NCBI RefSeq assembly: GCF_947490405.1
Contig: NZ_CANLGU010000002.1
Coordinates: 124,001 to 188,000, forward strand
DNA: 64,000 nt
Direction of reading: 5' to 3'
From: an uncultured Algibacter sp.
Lineage (GTDB): Bacteria; Bacteroidota; Bacteroidia; Flavobacteriales; Flavobacteriaceae
The notes below the pieces were generated by a model. It worked only from the letters and a program-made list of their open reading frames with translations, ran no database searches and had not been told where the DNA came from. The position numbers were made by a program, and so were the translations under genes. This document shows positions 36,922 to 46,411 of the stretch, piece by piece (the stretch's first letter is position 1; every line of letters starts with the position of its first letter).

Positions 36922-38736
36922 TTACTTTTTATTATTTGTTTTATCTACATCTGCTATTAAGTGTTTTGGGTCAATTTCAACAGATTTAATTGCTTTTGAA
37001 ACTTCAAAAGTATATGTAGGGTAAGCCCAAGCCCAATCTTTAATAATAGTTGCTGAGGTTGGTTTTTCACCTCGCATCATCTGTAAAGGGATATAAAAAT
37101 CTTCTGTAGAATCATCAGCATAAGTTACCTTGAGGTCTACTGGCATTGGCATTAAACCAATACGCTCTAAAGTAATAGCTTTATCTTCAATAGATTTTAC
37201 CGCATAGTCAATGGTATTAGTAGTTTGTGCAAAATCTGTTAAATACCAATCTAATTCTAATCCAGATATTTTTTCTGCTGTTCTTATAAAATCTATTGGT
37301 CTTGGGTGTTTAAAACCAAAGTCTTCAAAATATTTTTTTATGGTTTTTTTAAGGTTGTCCTCACCAATTACATAATTTAATTGAGCTATAAAAACAGCGC
37401 CTTTGGCATACGCAGAAATGCCATAAGCTTGATTGAACTCGTAGCGATCTGCATGGGTTGTAAGTGGTTGTTCTTTGCCAGATTTAGCTAAATATAAATA
37501 GCCATTGTAAGAACCAGAGTTGGGGTTCTCGTTTCCTTTTTTAAAGATATAATCTTCTGCTAGGTTACTAATGTATGTTGTAAAACCTTCATCCATCCAC
37601 TCATGCTTAGCTTCGTTTGTAGCAAGTAAAAATTGAAACCAAGTATGTGCCATTTCATGAGCTGTAACACCTACAAGGCTACCAAAATTTCTTTTCCCTG
37701 TAATAAGAGTACACATAGCGTATTCCATACCACCATCTCCTCCCTGGATAACAGAGTATTGCTTGTAGGGATAGGCACCAATATGCTCATTAAAATATTG
37801 CATGAGTTCCACGGTTTTAGGTTGTAATTTTTTCCAGTTCTCAAGCTTATCTGCTTCTAAGGTGCTTTTGTAGTAAAAGTTTAGTAAAGGGCCATTAGGT
37901 ACTTGCAATGTATCATGAATATATTCTGGATCTGCTGCCCAAGTAAAATCATGAACATTTGGCGCTCTAAAATGAAGTGTTTTTTTACTACCGTTTACTT
38001 GCTCACTTTCAAGATAACCTGTACCACCAACAACGTAATTTTTATCAATAGTTAATTTAAGATCGAAATCGCCCCAAACACTATGAAATTCTCTTCCAAT
38101 ATAAGGGTCGGCATGCCAACCTTCAAAATCATATTCTGCTAATTTAGGATACCATTGTGTCATTGAAAGCACAACACCCTCTTTGTTGTTTCTTCCAGAA
38201 CGACGAATTTGTATAGGGACTTGAGCATCAAAATCCATATTAAATGTTACGCTTTCTCCCGGTTGTATAGGTGTTGCTAAATCCACTTCTAAAACAGTGC
38301 CAACAGTATTGTAATTTAAAGCCATACCATTTTGCTTTAAAGTATTTACTTTGATGTAGCCTATTTCATTTGGTTTTAATTTACTAATTCGATCACCAAC
38401 TCTAGGGTCAGGATCGGCAATTGTTCTAGAACGCACATCCATTTCGCTTCCTGGTTGAAACGCATTAAAGTATAAATGGTAGAATACTTTATTTAAAACA
38501 TCAGGGGAGTTGTTTGTGTAAACAAGCTTTTGTTTTCCTTTGTATTGATAGTTGTTTACGTCCATATCAATATCCATTTGATAATCTACATGTTGTTGCC
38601 AGTATCCAGATCCAGATGTTGTATTGGTTTTTATTGGCGCTTCTGGAGATTGAGGAGCAGCTACAACAACTTCTTTTGAACTGTTACAGGAAAACAAGGT
38701 GGCGATACTAAAGATTGAAATAAAAAAGCGATTCAT
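36922..38736 (-). CDS. M1-family metallopeptidase (aminopeptidase), lipoprotein
   Basis: The ATG at 38736 gives 604 residues with a lipobox (IATLFSC); an upstream TTG frame adds 15 residues and hides it. The gluzincin motif HEMAH (His360, Glu361, His364) is followed 18 residues later by the third zinc ligand in WMDEGFTTY (Glu383). The aminopeptidase exopeptidase loop (GGDGGMEYAMCTLITG) precedes it. M1 enzymes trim N-terminal residues from peptides; this one should be anchored to a membrane facing the periplasm or outside. It follows the S8 peptidase gene with a terminator between them. Confidence 0.94.
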   Translation of the reverse strand: MNRFFISIFSIATLFSCNSSKEVVVAAPQSPEAPIKTNTTSGSGYWQQHVDYQMDIDMDVNNYQYKGKQKLVYTNNSPDVLNKVFYHLYFNAFQPGSEMDVRSRTIADPDPRVGDRISKLKPNEIGYIKVNTLKQNGMALNYNTVGTVLEVDLATPIQPGESVTFNMDFDAQVPIQIRRSGRNNKEGVVLSMTQWYPKLAEYDFEGWHADPYIGREFHSVWGDFDLKLTIDKNYVVGGTGYLESEQVNGSKKTLHFRAPNVHDFTWAADPEYIHDTLQVPNGPLLNFYYKSTLEADKLENWKKLQPKTVELMQYFNEHIGAYPYKQYSVIQGGDGGMEYAMCTLITGKRNFGSLVGVTAHEMAHTWFQFLLATNEAKHEWMDEGFTTYISNLAEDYIFKKGNENPNSGSYNGYLYLAKSGKEQPLTTHADRYEFNQAYGISAYAKGAVFIAQLNYVIGEDNLKKTIKKYFEDFGFKHPRPIDFIRTAEKISGLELDWYLTDFAQTTNTIDYAVKSIEDKAITLERIGLMPMPVDLKVTYADDSTEDFYIPLQMMRGEKPTSATIIKDWAWAYPTYTFEVSKAIKSVEIDPKHLIADVDKTNNKK

Positions 38737-38747
38737 AGAAATAGAAA

Positions 38748-38789
38748 TTAAAAGCGGTTGTTTGATACCAAGCTGTATCAAACAACCGC
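38748..38789 (-). terminator. Terminator of the S8 peptidase gene
   Basis: A perfect 15-bp stem, GCGGTTGTTTGATAC (38754-38768) with GTATCAAACAACCGC (38775-38789), has a six-base loop and is followed on the minus strand by TTTTAATTT. It lies between the S8 and M1 peptidase genes, so the two are probably transcribed separately or with attenuation. Confidence 0.8.
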
Positions 38790-38805
38790 TATATTTTGAA
38801 TAATA

Positions 38806-40413
38806 TTATTTTGACATTTTTGATGCCATAATTAATGCGTTGTAAGCATTAACCATTTTTGCAGATTTACTTAAATCTGCAAAAGGTCTTATATCTTCAG
38901 AATTACCCCCAACAATAACCTTAGTTTTGATAGCTAAGCCAGAATCCATAATGATTTGTTTTACTTGAGCAGCACTTAAGTTAGGATAATAAGAACGAAT
39001 TAAAGCAGCAATACCAGCAACACCAGGTGCAGCCATTGATGTACCGCCTTTGGTTTTGTATTCGTTTTCTGGTGTTGTAGAATATACACTTGCTCCTGGA
39101 GCAAAAACATCTACATTTTTCTTTCCGTAATTAGAAAATCCAGCAATCATACTAGATCCGTATTTAGGTGCCAAGGCACCAACTCTAATGTAAGTATTTG
39201 ATACTTCTACACCGTTTACATTATCATCTGGGAAATTAGGTTCAGTATCAACATCTTTACTATCGTTACCAGCAGCATGAACAAAAACAACATCTTTTTC
39301 ACTAGCATAAGCAATAGCATCTCGAACCCAATCGCTATGCGTAGAGAAGCTTTTTCCAAAACTACCATTAATAACTTGTGCGCCATTATCAACTGCGTAA
39401 CGGATGGCTAAAGCTACATCTTTATCATACTCATCACCGTTTGGTACCGCTCTAATACTCATAATCTCAACATTATTAGCTACACCATTTGCGCCTTTGC
39501 CATTATTACGTTCTGCAGCAATAATTCCAGCAACATGGGTACCATGGCTTTCACTCTTTTTAACAGGTTTTACATTCCCGTTTCCATAGTATTTAGTAGA
39601 CATATCATCTGGATTATCACCAGTTACACGTCCTTTTAAATCTTTATTTAAGTTGTAGTTTAAACGGTCGTTAATGCTTTCCAAACCGTCTTCAATTTCT
39701 CCAATAGCATCGGCCATAGAATCCATACCGTTACTATACATATAGTTAGCTATTTGTTGTGCCTGAGCAAGACTTTGATCTTCAGTTTTAATGGCTGCTA
39801 CTTCTTTTTTAGTATAATCTTTTTTTCCAAAGTGTTTCGCCAAGGTTTCATCGGCCGTTTTAATTTGTTGGTAAATTTGATCGTATTGCGTTTTTCTACC
39901 CATCCATACTTCATATTCTTTTTCATACTCAGCTTTTGCTGCAGCATATTCTGGATGACTTGTGTTACCAGTTGCCAAAATTCTAACATACTCGAGTTGC
40001 TCATTATGTCCGTCACCTAAAAAATTCCAACCATGTACATCATCAACATATCCATTTTTATCATCATCAATACCGTTATTAGGTATTTCATCTTTATTTG
40101 TCCAAATAACATCATCTAAATCTTCATGGTCAATATCAATACCAGAATCAATCACTGCAACGATTACTTTTTTGCCTTTTCTGCTTTTAATAATATCAGT
40201 GTATGCTTTATCAACACTCATTCCTGGAATGGTGTCTTTTTCAAGGTCTAAATGCCCCCAATTATGTTTCTCCGCCTCAGTAAGTTCTGAAACTTTTAAG
40301 GGTGATGTATCTATGTTTTCAACGGGAGTTGATAAAATGTCTGCAGTTCCGCCGCAGCCAAAAATAAACACTGCTAAAAAAGCAGATGTTGCTATTGTTT
40401 TAATTGTTCTCAT
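38806..40413 (-). CDS. S8-family (subtilisin-like) serine peptidase, lipoprotein
   Basis: The 535-residue protein has a lipobox ending VFIFGC (Cys20). The catalytic triad is Asp89 (VIVAVIDSGIDIDHEDL), His290 (SHGTHVAGI) and Ser459 (GGTSMAAPG). About 200 residues separate Asp and His, against 30-40 in ordinary subtilisins; the insert starts with an acidic NNGIDDDKNGYVDD stretch that may bind calcium and continues with a long charged helical segment. That layout is known from Bacteroidetes S8 peptidases. No T9SS tail is visible, so it is probably membrane anchored. Confidence 0.94.
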   Translation of the reverse strand: MRTIKTIATSAFLAVFIFGCGGTADILSTPVENIDTSPLKVSELTEAEKHNWGHLDLEKDTIPGMSVDKAYTDIIKSRKGKKVIVAVIDSGIDIDHEDLDDVIWTNKDEIPNNGIDDDKNGYVDDVHGWNFLGDGHNEQLEYVRILATGNTSHPEYAAAKAEYEKEYEVWMGRKTQYDQIYQQIKTADETLAKHFGKKDYTKKEVAAIKTEDQSLAQAQQIANYMYSNGMDSMADAIGEIEDGLESINDRLNYNLNKDLKGRVTGDNPDDMSTKYYGNGNVKPVKKSESHGTHVAGIIAAERNNGKGANGVANNVEIMSIRAVPNGDEYDKDVALAIRYAVDNGAQVINGSFGKSFSTHSDWVRDAIAYASEKDVVFVHAAGNDSKDVDTEPNFPDDNVNGVEVSNTYIRVGALAPKYGSSMIAGFSNYGKKNVDVFAPGASVYSTTPENEYKTKGGTSMAAPGVAGIAALIRSYYPNLSAAQVKQIIMDSGLAIKTKVIVGGNSEDIRPFADLSKSAKMVNAYNALIMASKMSK

Positions 40414-40442
40414 TATAATTATATGAATTAGTCATTTTTAAA

Positions 40443-41303
40443 TTAATTGAATATGTCTCGAGTTGTGAAAACATCTTTTAAACGTACCCCTTTTTCTGTT
40501 TTTTGGACCGTTATAATTTCATTGTGGGCATCATGTTCTAAAAATAAATAGAAATTGTTATCTGCAGCCATGTTTAGGAAACTTTCTTTTTCATTAAGTG
40601 TTAGTAACGGTCTTGTATCATAACCCATAACGTAGGGTAGTGGTATGTGCCCTACGGTTGGCAATAAATCTGCCATAAAAGCAATGGTTTTATCTTGATA
40701 TTTTATAAGGGGAATCATTTGTTTATCAGTATGTCCGTCTGCATAAAAGATATCAAAACCCAATTCTAAATTCTTAAGAATTTTATCTTTTGAAATGGAA
40801 GTGAATTTTAATTGACCACTTTCTTCCATAGGCAAAATATTTTCCTTTAAAAAAGACGCTTTTTCTCGTCTGTTTGGTTTTGTAGCCCAGGTCCAGTGGT
40901 CTTCATTACTCCAAAAATGCGCATTTTTAAATGCAGGTTCATAACCCGTTCTATCTTTATTCCATTGAATACTACCGCCACAATGATCAAAATGTAAATG
41001 CGTCATAAATACATCAGTAATATCATCACGATGAAACCCATATTGTTTAAGTGATTTATCTAAATTAAAATCACCCCACAAATGGTAATGGCTATAAAAC
41101 TTATCAGACTGTTTGTTTCCCATTCCCGTATCTATCAAAATCAAACGATTACCATCTTCAATCAGCAAACAACGTGTTGCAATATCGATCATATTGTTAG
41201 TATCAGTAGGATTAGTGCGCGACCATAATGATTTTGGAACAACCCCAAACATGGCACCACCATCAAGCTTCAAATGTCCAGCGTTTATGGGATATAAGTT
41301 CAT
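40443..41303 (-). CDS. MBL-fold metallo-hydrolase
   Basis: The 286-residue protein has the metallo-beta-lactamase zinc motif THLHFDHCGG, an upstream LIDTGMG strand, a downstream GHTDKQMIPLI histidine and FLEHDAH near the C-terminus. These place it in the quorum-quenching-lactonase-like or general MBL hydrolase group; the substrate is not evident. No signal peptide, so cytoplasmic. It is 29 bp upstream of the S8 peptidase gene on the same strand. Confidence 0.92.
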   Translation of the reverse strand: MNLYPINAGHLKLDGGAMFGVVPKSLWSRTNPTDTNNMIDIATRCLLIEDGNRLILIDTGMGNKQSDKFYSHYHLWGDFNLDKSLKQYGFHRDDITDVFMTHLHFDHCGGSIQWNKDRTGYEPAFKNAHFWSNEDHWTWATKPNRREKASFLKENILPMEESGQLKFTSISKDKILKNLELGFDIFYADGHTDKQMIPLIKYQDKTIAFMADLLPTVGHIPLPYVMGYDTRPLLTLNEKESFLNMAADNNFYLFLEHDAHNEIITVQKTEKGVRLKDVFTTRDIFN

Positions 41304-41787
41304 AGGAATGTAAAATTAAGAAATCTATATCATATCCTTAAAAAACTTAAGAATATATTAAGAAATAACTTGCTTTAAACGCTTACTAAAATCTTAAAGG
41401 GCTTTAATTTCTTTAATACATACATTTTCTCTGAGTTTAACACGCTCTTTAAAATAGCTACTCTTCTAAGTGATTTATTATCGTTAACATTTATAACTAT
41501 TTTGTCTTGCTCAATTTCCTCGACAATAGTTGTCTTATTGCCTTATATATTTAATAGGCCTAAGTATCAATAAACCTGTTTTTTGTCCTTGCATATTCGA
41601 TAAAATGGCATCTATAGTGTTACCCCTTTTAAAAACAATTTAGCACTAAAAAAGTAGATAATTGTGCAGCCTCAAAAAGATTAGCTTTTAAGTTTCAGGA
41701 ATATCCTATCCCAATTCCAATACTTTTAAAAGGCTTTTAATACAAAGGTTTTACTTAAATTAGTGTTTTTAAAATAAAATTTAGCTT
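41304..41787. other. 484-bp intergenic region with a possible gene remnant
   Basis: Divergent gap between the MBL hydrolase and antiporter genes. On the minus strand, 41375-41527 reads open as a peptide containing IEQDKIVINVNDNKSLRR and VAILKSVLNSEKMYVL, but without a proper start and with a frame break just upstream. It looks like the end of a decayed gene of unknown family. Nothing else stands out; no strong terminator or RNA motif was seen. Confidence 0.3.
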
Positions 41788-43656
41788 ATGTTAGAACTTG
41801 CTGGAATAATTATCTTGGGAATATTAGCCCAATGGTTTGCTTGGAAATTTAAAATTCCAGCTATTTTACCATTAATTTTAATTGGACTATTAGTTGGTCC
41901 CATAGCTGCTGCATTTTTAAGCGAAGATGGATCTAAATGGATAGAACCTGTTTGGAATGGCAAAAAAGGATTGTTTCCTGGAGACGGCTTATACTATTTT
42001 GTATCCTTAGCAATAAGTATTATTCTTTTTGAAGGCGGTTTAACATTAAAACGCTCTGAAATAAAAAATGTAGGCCCCGTTATTACCAAGTTAATAACTT
42101 TAGGATCTGCCATTACCTTTTTTGGAGCTGGTATGCTGGCATATTTTATATTTAATTTAAGCTGGGAGCTTTCATTTTTATTTGCAGGTCTTATTATTGT
42201 TACTGGACCCACAGTAATTACGCCCATTTTGAGAAATATACCATTAAAAAAAGACATTTCTACTGTTTTAAAATGGGAGGGCATTTTAATCGACCCTATA
42301 GGCGCTTTAGTTGCAGTTTTGGTGTTTGAGTTTATAAGTGTTGAAGGAGATAGCGGCTTTACAAAAACAGCTTTAATAGAGTTTGGTAAAATTGTATTAT
42401 TCGGAACAACGTTTGGTTTTACTTTTGCCCATGCCTTAGCCTTTGCAATAAACAAGAAATTTATTCCGCATTACTTATTAAATGTGGTGTCTTTATCAAC
42501 CGTTTTGTTGGTTTTTGTTGAATCTGAAATATTTGCCCACGAGTCGGGACTATTAGCAGTTGTAGTTATGGGAATGGTTTTAGGTAACGGGAAACTAAAT
42601 AACCTAAAGGAGTTACTTTATTTTAAAGAGTCTCTTAGTGTTCTATTAATTTCTATACTTTTTATACTCCTTGCTGCCAATATTAATATTGAAGATTTAA
42701 TGCTACTTTATACATGGAAAACAGCAATACTTTTTGCTTTAGTAGTGTTTTTGATAAGGCCACTTGCTGTTTTTGTAAGTACTCATGGCTCAAAGTTGAA
42801 GTTTAACGAAAAACTATTTATTAGTTGGGTTGGTCCTCGAGGTATTGTTGCCGCAGGTATTGCTTCGCTTTTTGGAAGTAAACTTATTAAACAAGGGATT
42901 GAAGGCGCAGAATACATTACGCCACTCGTATTTATGATTGTTTTAGGAACCGTGTTACTTAATGCAACAACGGCCCGTTTATTTGCTAAACTGGTGGGTG
43001 TATTCCTTAAAAAATCTGATGGTATTTTAATTGTAGGTGCATCAAAAGTATCAAGGTTACTTGGACATTATTTGGTAACAAACAACAGGCACGTTGTACT
43101 TATTGATAGTAATGAAAACAATATTGAAAAAGCCAAAGAACTAGGATTAGAAGCTATAAGTACTAATATTTACTCTGAAACTTTAACTGATAATATAGAA
43201 TTAAATGATGTTGGCTATTTGATGGCGCTTACTGGAAATCCAGATATTAATAAATACGCTATTAATAAATTTAGTAATCAATTTGGTGAAAACGGTTCGT
43301 TTAGATTAGTTACAGCTCAAGAAATAGGTGATGAAGATAACAACCCAAAAGAAGGTTTGTTTTCTCATAAAGATGACTATAACCGATTAATGGATTTAAC
43401 TAGAAAGCATCCTTCAATTCAGGAAATTGATTTAGAGGATAAAAAGCATTATAAGAAATTGATTGAAATGTCTAATAATGATGAAGATATTATACCTCTT
43501 TTTGTTAAAGATAATGAAGGAGAATTTCATATTATATCCTCTAATAACTTAGAATTTGAAAATATAGAAGAGGGATATCAATTAGTTTATTTAGGAAAAC
43601 CTTTTGATGTTGAAGAAGTACCAACTATTGAAATTAATTCATCAAAAGAAGCGTAA
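41788..43656 (+). CDS. CPA-family Na+(K+)/H+ antiporter with TrkA-N (RCK) domain
   Basis: The 622-residue protein has about twelve membrane helices over residues 1-400 typical of NhaP/CPA antiporters (KIPAILPLILIGLLVGPIAA, LIIVTGPTVITPILRN, HESGLLAVVVMGMVLG, SWVGPRGIVAAGIASLFG). A Rossmann-type TrkA-N domain follows from about 411 (ILIVGASKVSRLLGHYLV, VVLIDSNENNIEKAKELG), which would let NAD(H) or another ligand control transport, and then an acidic C-terminal segment. Ion specificity cannot be read. It ends at a strong bidirectional terminator. Confidence 0.93.
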   Translation: MLELAGIIILGILAQWFAWKFKIPAILPLILIGLLVGPIAAAFLSEDGSKWIEPVWNGKKGLFPGDGLYYFVSLAISIILFEGGLTLKRSEIKNVGPVITKLITLGSAITFFGAGMLAYFIFNLSWELSFLFAGLIIVTGPTVITPILRNIPLKKDISTVLKWEGILIDPIGALVAVLVFEFISVEGDSGFTKTALIEFGKIVLFGTTFGFTFAHALAFAINKKFIPHYLLNVVSLSTVLLVFVESEIFAHESGLLAVVVMGMVLGNGKLNNLKELLYFKESLSVLLISILFILLAANINIEDLMLLYTWKTAILFALVVFLIRPLAVFVSTHGSKLKFNEKLFISWVGPRGIVAAGIASLFGSKLIKQGIEGAEYITPLVFMIVLGTVLLNATTARLFAKLVGVFLKKSDGILIVGASKVSRLLGHYLVTNNRHVVLIDSNENNIEKAKELGLEAISTNIYSETLTDNIELNDVGYLMALTGNPDINKYAINKFSNQFGENGSFRLVTAQEIGDEDNNPKEGLFSHKDDYNRLMDLTRKHPSIQEIDLEDKKHYKKLIEMSNNDEDIIPLFVKDNEGEFHIISSNNLEFENIEEGYQLVYLGKPFDVEEVPTIEINSSKEA

Positions 43657-43707
43657 GTGTTTAAACTTAGATTTTTTTCAGTTAGAAGATAATACCAAGT
43701 TAGATAT

Positions 43708-43741
43708 AAAAGCCTCACTTATTCAAAAGTGAGGCTTTTTA
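43708..43741. terminator. Bidirectional terminator between antiporter and GH31 genes
   Basis: AAAAGCCTCACTT (43708-43720) and AAGTGAGGCTTTT (43727-43739) are perfect complements around a six-base loop, with T on one side and A on the other. It serves both convergent genes. Confidence 0.88.
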
Positions 43742-43764
43742 TAATCTTAAAAAACATGAGTTTA

Positions 43765-46167
43765 TTAACCAATAATATGTAGCTCATTAAACTCTTTAGT
43801 AAGTGTTAATGTATTGTTTCCATTAAGTTTAAGATCTTTTAAAGGAATTTGAACATTATCAACCTCTACTTTAGAAATCTTAAAAGGCAATCCATGTAAA
43901 TTCAATTTAAACGTTTTGTATGTTGTTATGAATTTACCAGATTTGTGCTGTTGGATAATCAATTCCTTCTTCTTACCAGATAGCTTAAATGTTCTTAAAC
44001 TATATCTACCTTTAATATAATCGTATCCGTCTGTAGCATCTTCATAAACTTCAGAATCTTCTTTACCTTCTTTGTAATATACATCCAACAACAACTCGTC
44101 TATAGTCTTTTCTCCTACGTACTGTTGGATGGGGTATTTAGGAATAATTGCTCCTTCTTTTACAAAAATTGGCATACTATCTAGGTCAGCATCAACCCAT
44201 TGTTCCGTACCGCCATCAACAACCTCATCATTCCAGAAGTTATACCATTTACCAATAGGGAAGTACATACGTCTTCCGTTTTGGTTTGGTCCTGTAATTG
44301 GGCAAGCTAATATCTTTTCACCAAAAATAAACTCATCATTTCTGTAATGTGTTTGTGGATCTGCTTGATCGTAAAGCACTAAAGATTTTAAAATGGGTGT
44401 ACCTTCTTCAGCATATCTCCAGAATGCTGTATATAAGTAAGGCAATAATTGATATCTAATTTCAATAAATTTTCTAACAACATCTGTTATGGTTTTTCCG
44501 AATGCCCAAGGTTCTTGATCACCGTGGTCTCCAGAAGAGTGTGTTCTACAAAACGGATGGAAAATACCTAACTGAATCCATCTTGCATATAATTCGCCAT
44601 TTGGTTGTTCAGCAAATCCACCAATATCAGATCCAATAAATGAGAATCCAGACATACACATACGTTGCGCTTGTAAGTTAGCAATGGTTAAATGATCCCA
44701 AGTTGCTATATTATCTCCTGTCCAACTTGATGTATAACGTTGTGTTCCAGAATAGGCTGCTCTTGTAATTACAAAAGGACGTTTTGGGTATGAGAATTTC
44801 TTTAACCCTTGGTACGTAGCACGAGCCATTTGCATACCATAAACATTATGTGCTTTTCTGTGGCTACAGTGGTTACCATCATAATCATGTCTTACATCAT
44901 TAGGAAATGTTTTTCCAGGAACGTCCATAACCGCAGGTTCGTTCATATCATTCCAAACACCTTTTACCCCTATATCTTCAACGAGTTCTTTGAATAAATT
45001 AGACCACCAATCTCTTACTTCTGGGTTAGTAAAATCTGGGAAATAACATTCCCCTGGCCATACTTTACCCTTCATGTAAGGGCCATCAGCACGTTTACAG
45101 AAGTAATCTTTATCAAGACCTTCTTTAAACACCGAATAATCCATGTCTATTTTAATTCCTGGATCTATAATAACAATGGTTTTAAACCCATCATCAGCCA
45201 ATTCCTTAACCATACGTTTAGGGTCAGGAAAGTATTCTTTACTCCAAGTAAAGCACCTAAATCCTTCCATATAATCAATATCCAAGTAAATAGCATCACA
45301 AGGAATTTCTAATTCTCTAAACTTGGCGGTTATTTCTTTTACATTGGATTCTGGGTAGTAACTCCATTTGCATTGATGATATCCAAGAGTCCATAAGGCC
45401 GGCATTTCATGAGGTTTACCAGTTAAATCTGTATAACTTTCAACAACATCAGACATTTCAGGGCCATAAATGAAATAATAATTCATTTCACCTCCTTGTG
45501 CCCAAAAACTGGTTATGTTTCTACGCTCATTACAAAAATCGAAAAAGGACCTAAACGTATTGTCAAAAAATATACCGTAAGACTTTTTGTTATGCAATCC
45601 TGTATAAAAAGGGATGGCTTTATAAATGGGATCTGTATCTCTGCCATAAGCATAAGAATCTGTAACCCAATTTTCAAATCGTTTTCCTTTCAAGTTGTTA
45701 TCTACAGGTTTATCACCTAAACCATAATAACTCTCTCCAGGTTGCGCTGTTTTGGACATCTTTACAATGTCTCCACCATACTCGTAACTTTCTTCCCAAT
45801 GGAAACCAAGTTCATCTTCACATATTAGAGATTTATCTTTTGCATCATAAATAGATGTTCTTAAATCTAATTTTGAAATATGACAGATTAGTTTTGAAGT
45901 TGTAATGATGTAATTATCTTCATCTTCAGTAACTTCAAGATGGTTATATCCTCTGCTTGCGTATTTGGTGATGGCATAAGAAAAATCATTTTCAAAAATC
46001 CCAGTAGTTGTATATCTGAAACGAAGAATACTATCTCTTCTAACGGAAACTTGTAAAACAACACCGTTTTCGGTAGTAAATGAGAGAACATTAAGATTCT
46101 TTTCGTACTTAACTATTTTTGAAGGAAATAGATTTCCTTTGTATTCTAGTTCTGTATTTAATATCAT
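43765..46167 (-). CDS. Glycoside hydrolase family 31 (alpha-glucosidase)
   Basis: GH31 enzymes release glucose or xylose from the non-reducing end of alpha-linked glycans. The 800-residue protein has an N-terminal beta-sandwich, the TIM barrel with the nucleophile motif GVWNDMNEPAVM (Asp407), SWTGDN, the acid/base region FIGSDIGGF, HPFCRTHSSG and a C-terminal beta domain. No signal peptide, so the enzyme is cytoplasmic and fits glycogen or maltodextrin turnover. It is the last gene of the glg cluster on the same strand, but a terminator between it and glgB suggests it can be expressed separately. Confidence 0.95.
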   Translation of the reverse strand: MILNTELEYKGNLFPSKIVKYEKNLNVLSFTTENGVVLQVSVRRDSILRFRYTTTGIFENDFSYAITKYASRGYNHLEVTEDEDNYIITTSKLICHISKLDLRTSIYDAKDKSLICEDELGFHWEESYEYGGDIVKMSKTAQPGESYYGLGDKPVDNNLKGKRFENWVTDSYAYGRDTDPIYKAIPFYTGLHNKKSYGIFFDNTFRSFFDFCNERRNITSFWAQGGEMNYYFIYGPEMSDVVESYTDLTGKPHEMPALWTLGYHQCKWSYYPESNVKEITAKFRELEIPCDAIYLDIDYMEGFRCFTWSKEYFPDPKRMVKELADDGFKTIVIIDPGIKIDMDYSVFKEGLDKDYFCKRADGPYMKGKVWPGECYFPDFTNPEVRDWWSNLFKELVEDIGVKGVWNDMNEPAVMDVPGKTFPNDVRHDYDGNHCSHRKAHNVYGMQMARATYQGLKKFSYPKRPFVITRAAYSGTQRYTSSWTGDNIATWDHLTIANLQAQRMCMSGFSFIGSDIGGFAEQPNGELYARWIQLGIFHPFCRTHSSGDHGDQEPWAFGKTITDVVRKFIEIRYQLLPYLYTAFWRYAEEGTPILKSLVLYDQADPQTHYRNDEFIFGEKILACPITGPNQNGRRMYFPIGKWYNFWNDEVVDGGTEQWVDADLDSMPIFVKEGAIIPKYPIQQYVGEKTIDELLLDVYYKEGKEDSEVYEDATDGYDYIKGRYSLRTFKLSGKKKELIIQQHKSGKFITTYKTFKLNLHGLPFKISKVEVDNVQIPLKDLKLNGNNTLTLTKEFNELHIIG

Positions 46168-46345
46168 AAAAAATATGTATCAATGTTAATTAACGAAATT
46201 ACTAAATTTTAAAGACCTTATAGACTTCTTTTCATTAAAAAATGAAGCCAAAAATTGCATATAAGTTAAATAATAAACTGTTTAATTATAGAATGTTTAA
46301 CATTAAGTCAATCAACAGGTTTTTAGCTGTTTAATCGTTTTAAAA

Positions 46346-46391
46346 ATCTAAAAAGCTTCGATGTTTTTTAAAATAAACACCGAAGCTTTTG
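46346..46391 (-). terminator. Terminator after glgB
   Basis: AAAAGCTTCG (46351-46360) pairs with CGAAGCTTTT (46381-46390), and the arms extend inward (TGTTT/AAACA) after one mismatch. On the minus strand it is followed by TTTTTAG. It separates glgB from the GH31 gene. Confidence 0.8.
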
Positions 46392-46411
46392 ACAATAAAA
46401 ATTATAGCTAT

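Noticed and set aside
39754-40426. Plus-strand frames opposite the S8 peptidase gene (39754-40020 and 39962-40426)
   Set aside because: They lie fully antisense to a gene with an intact catalytic triad, have no domain signature, and are explained by its codon use.
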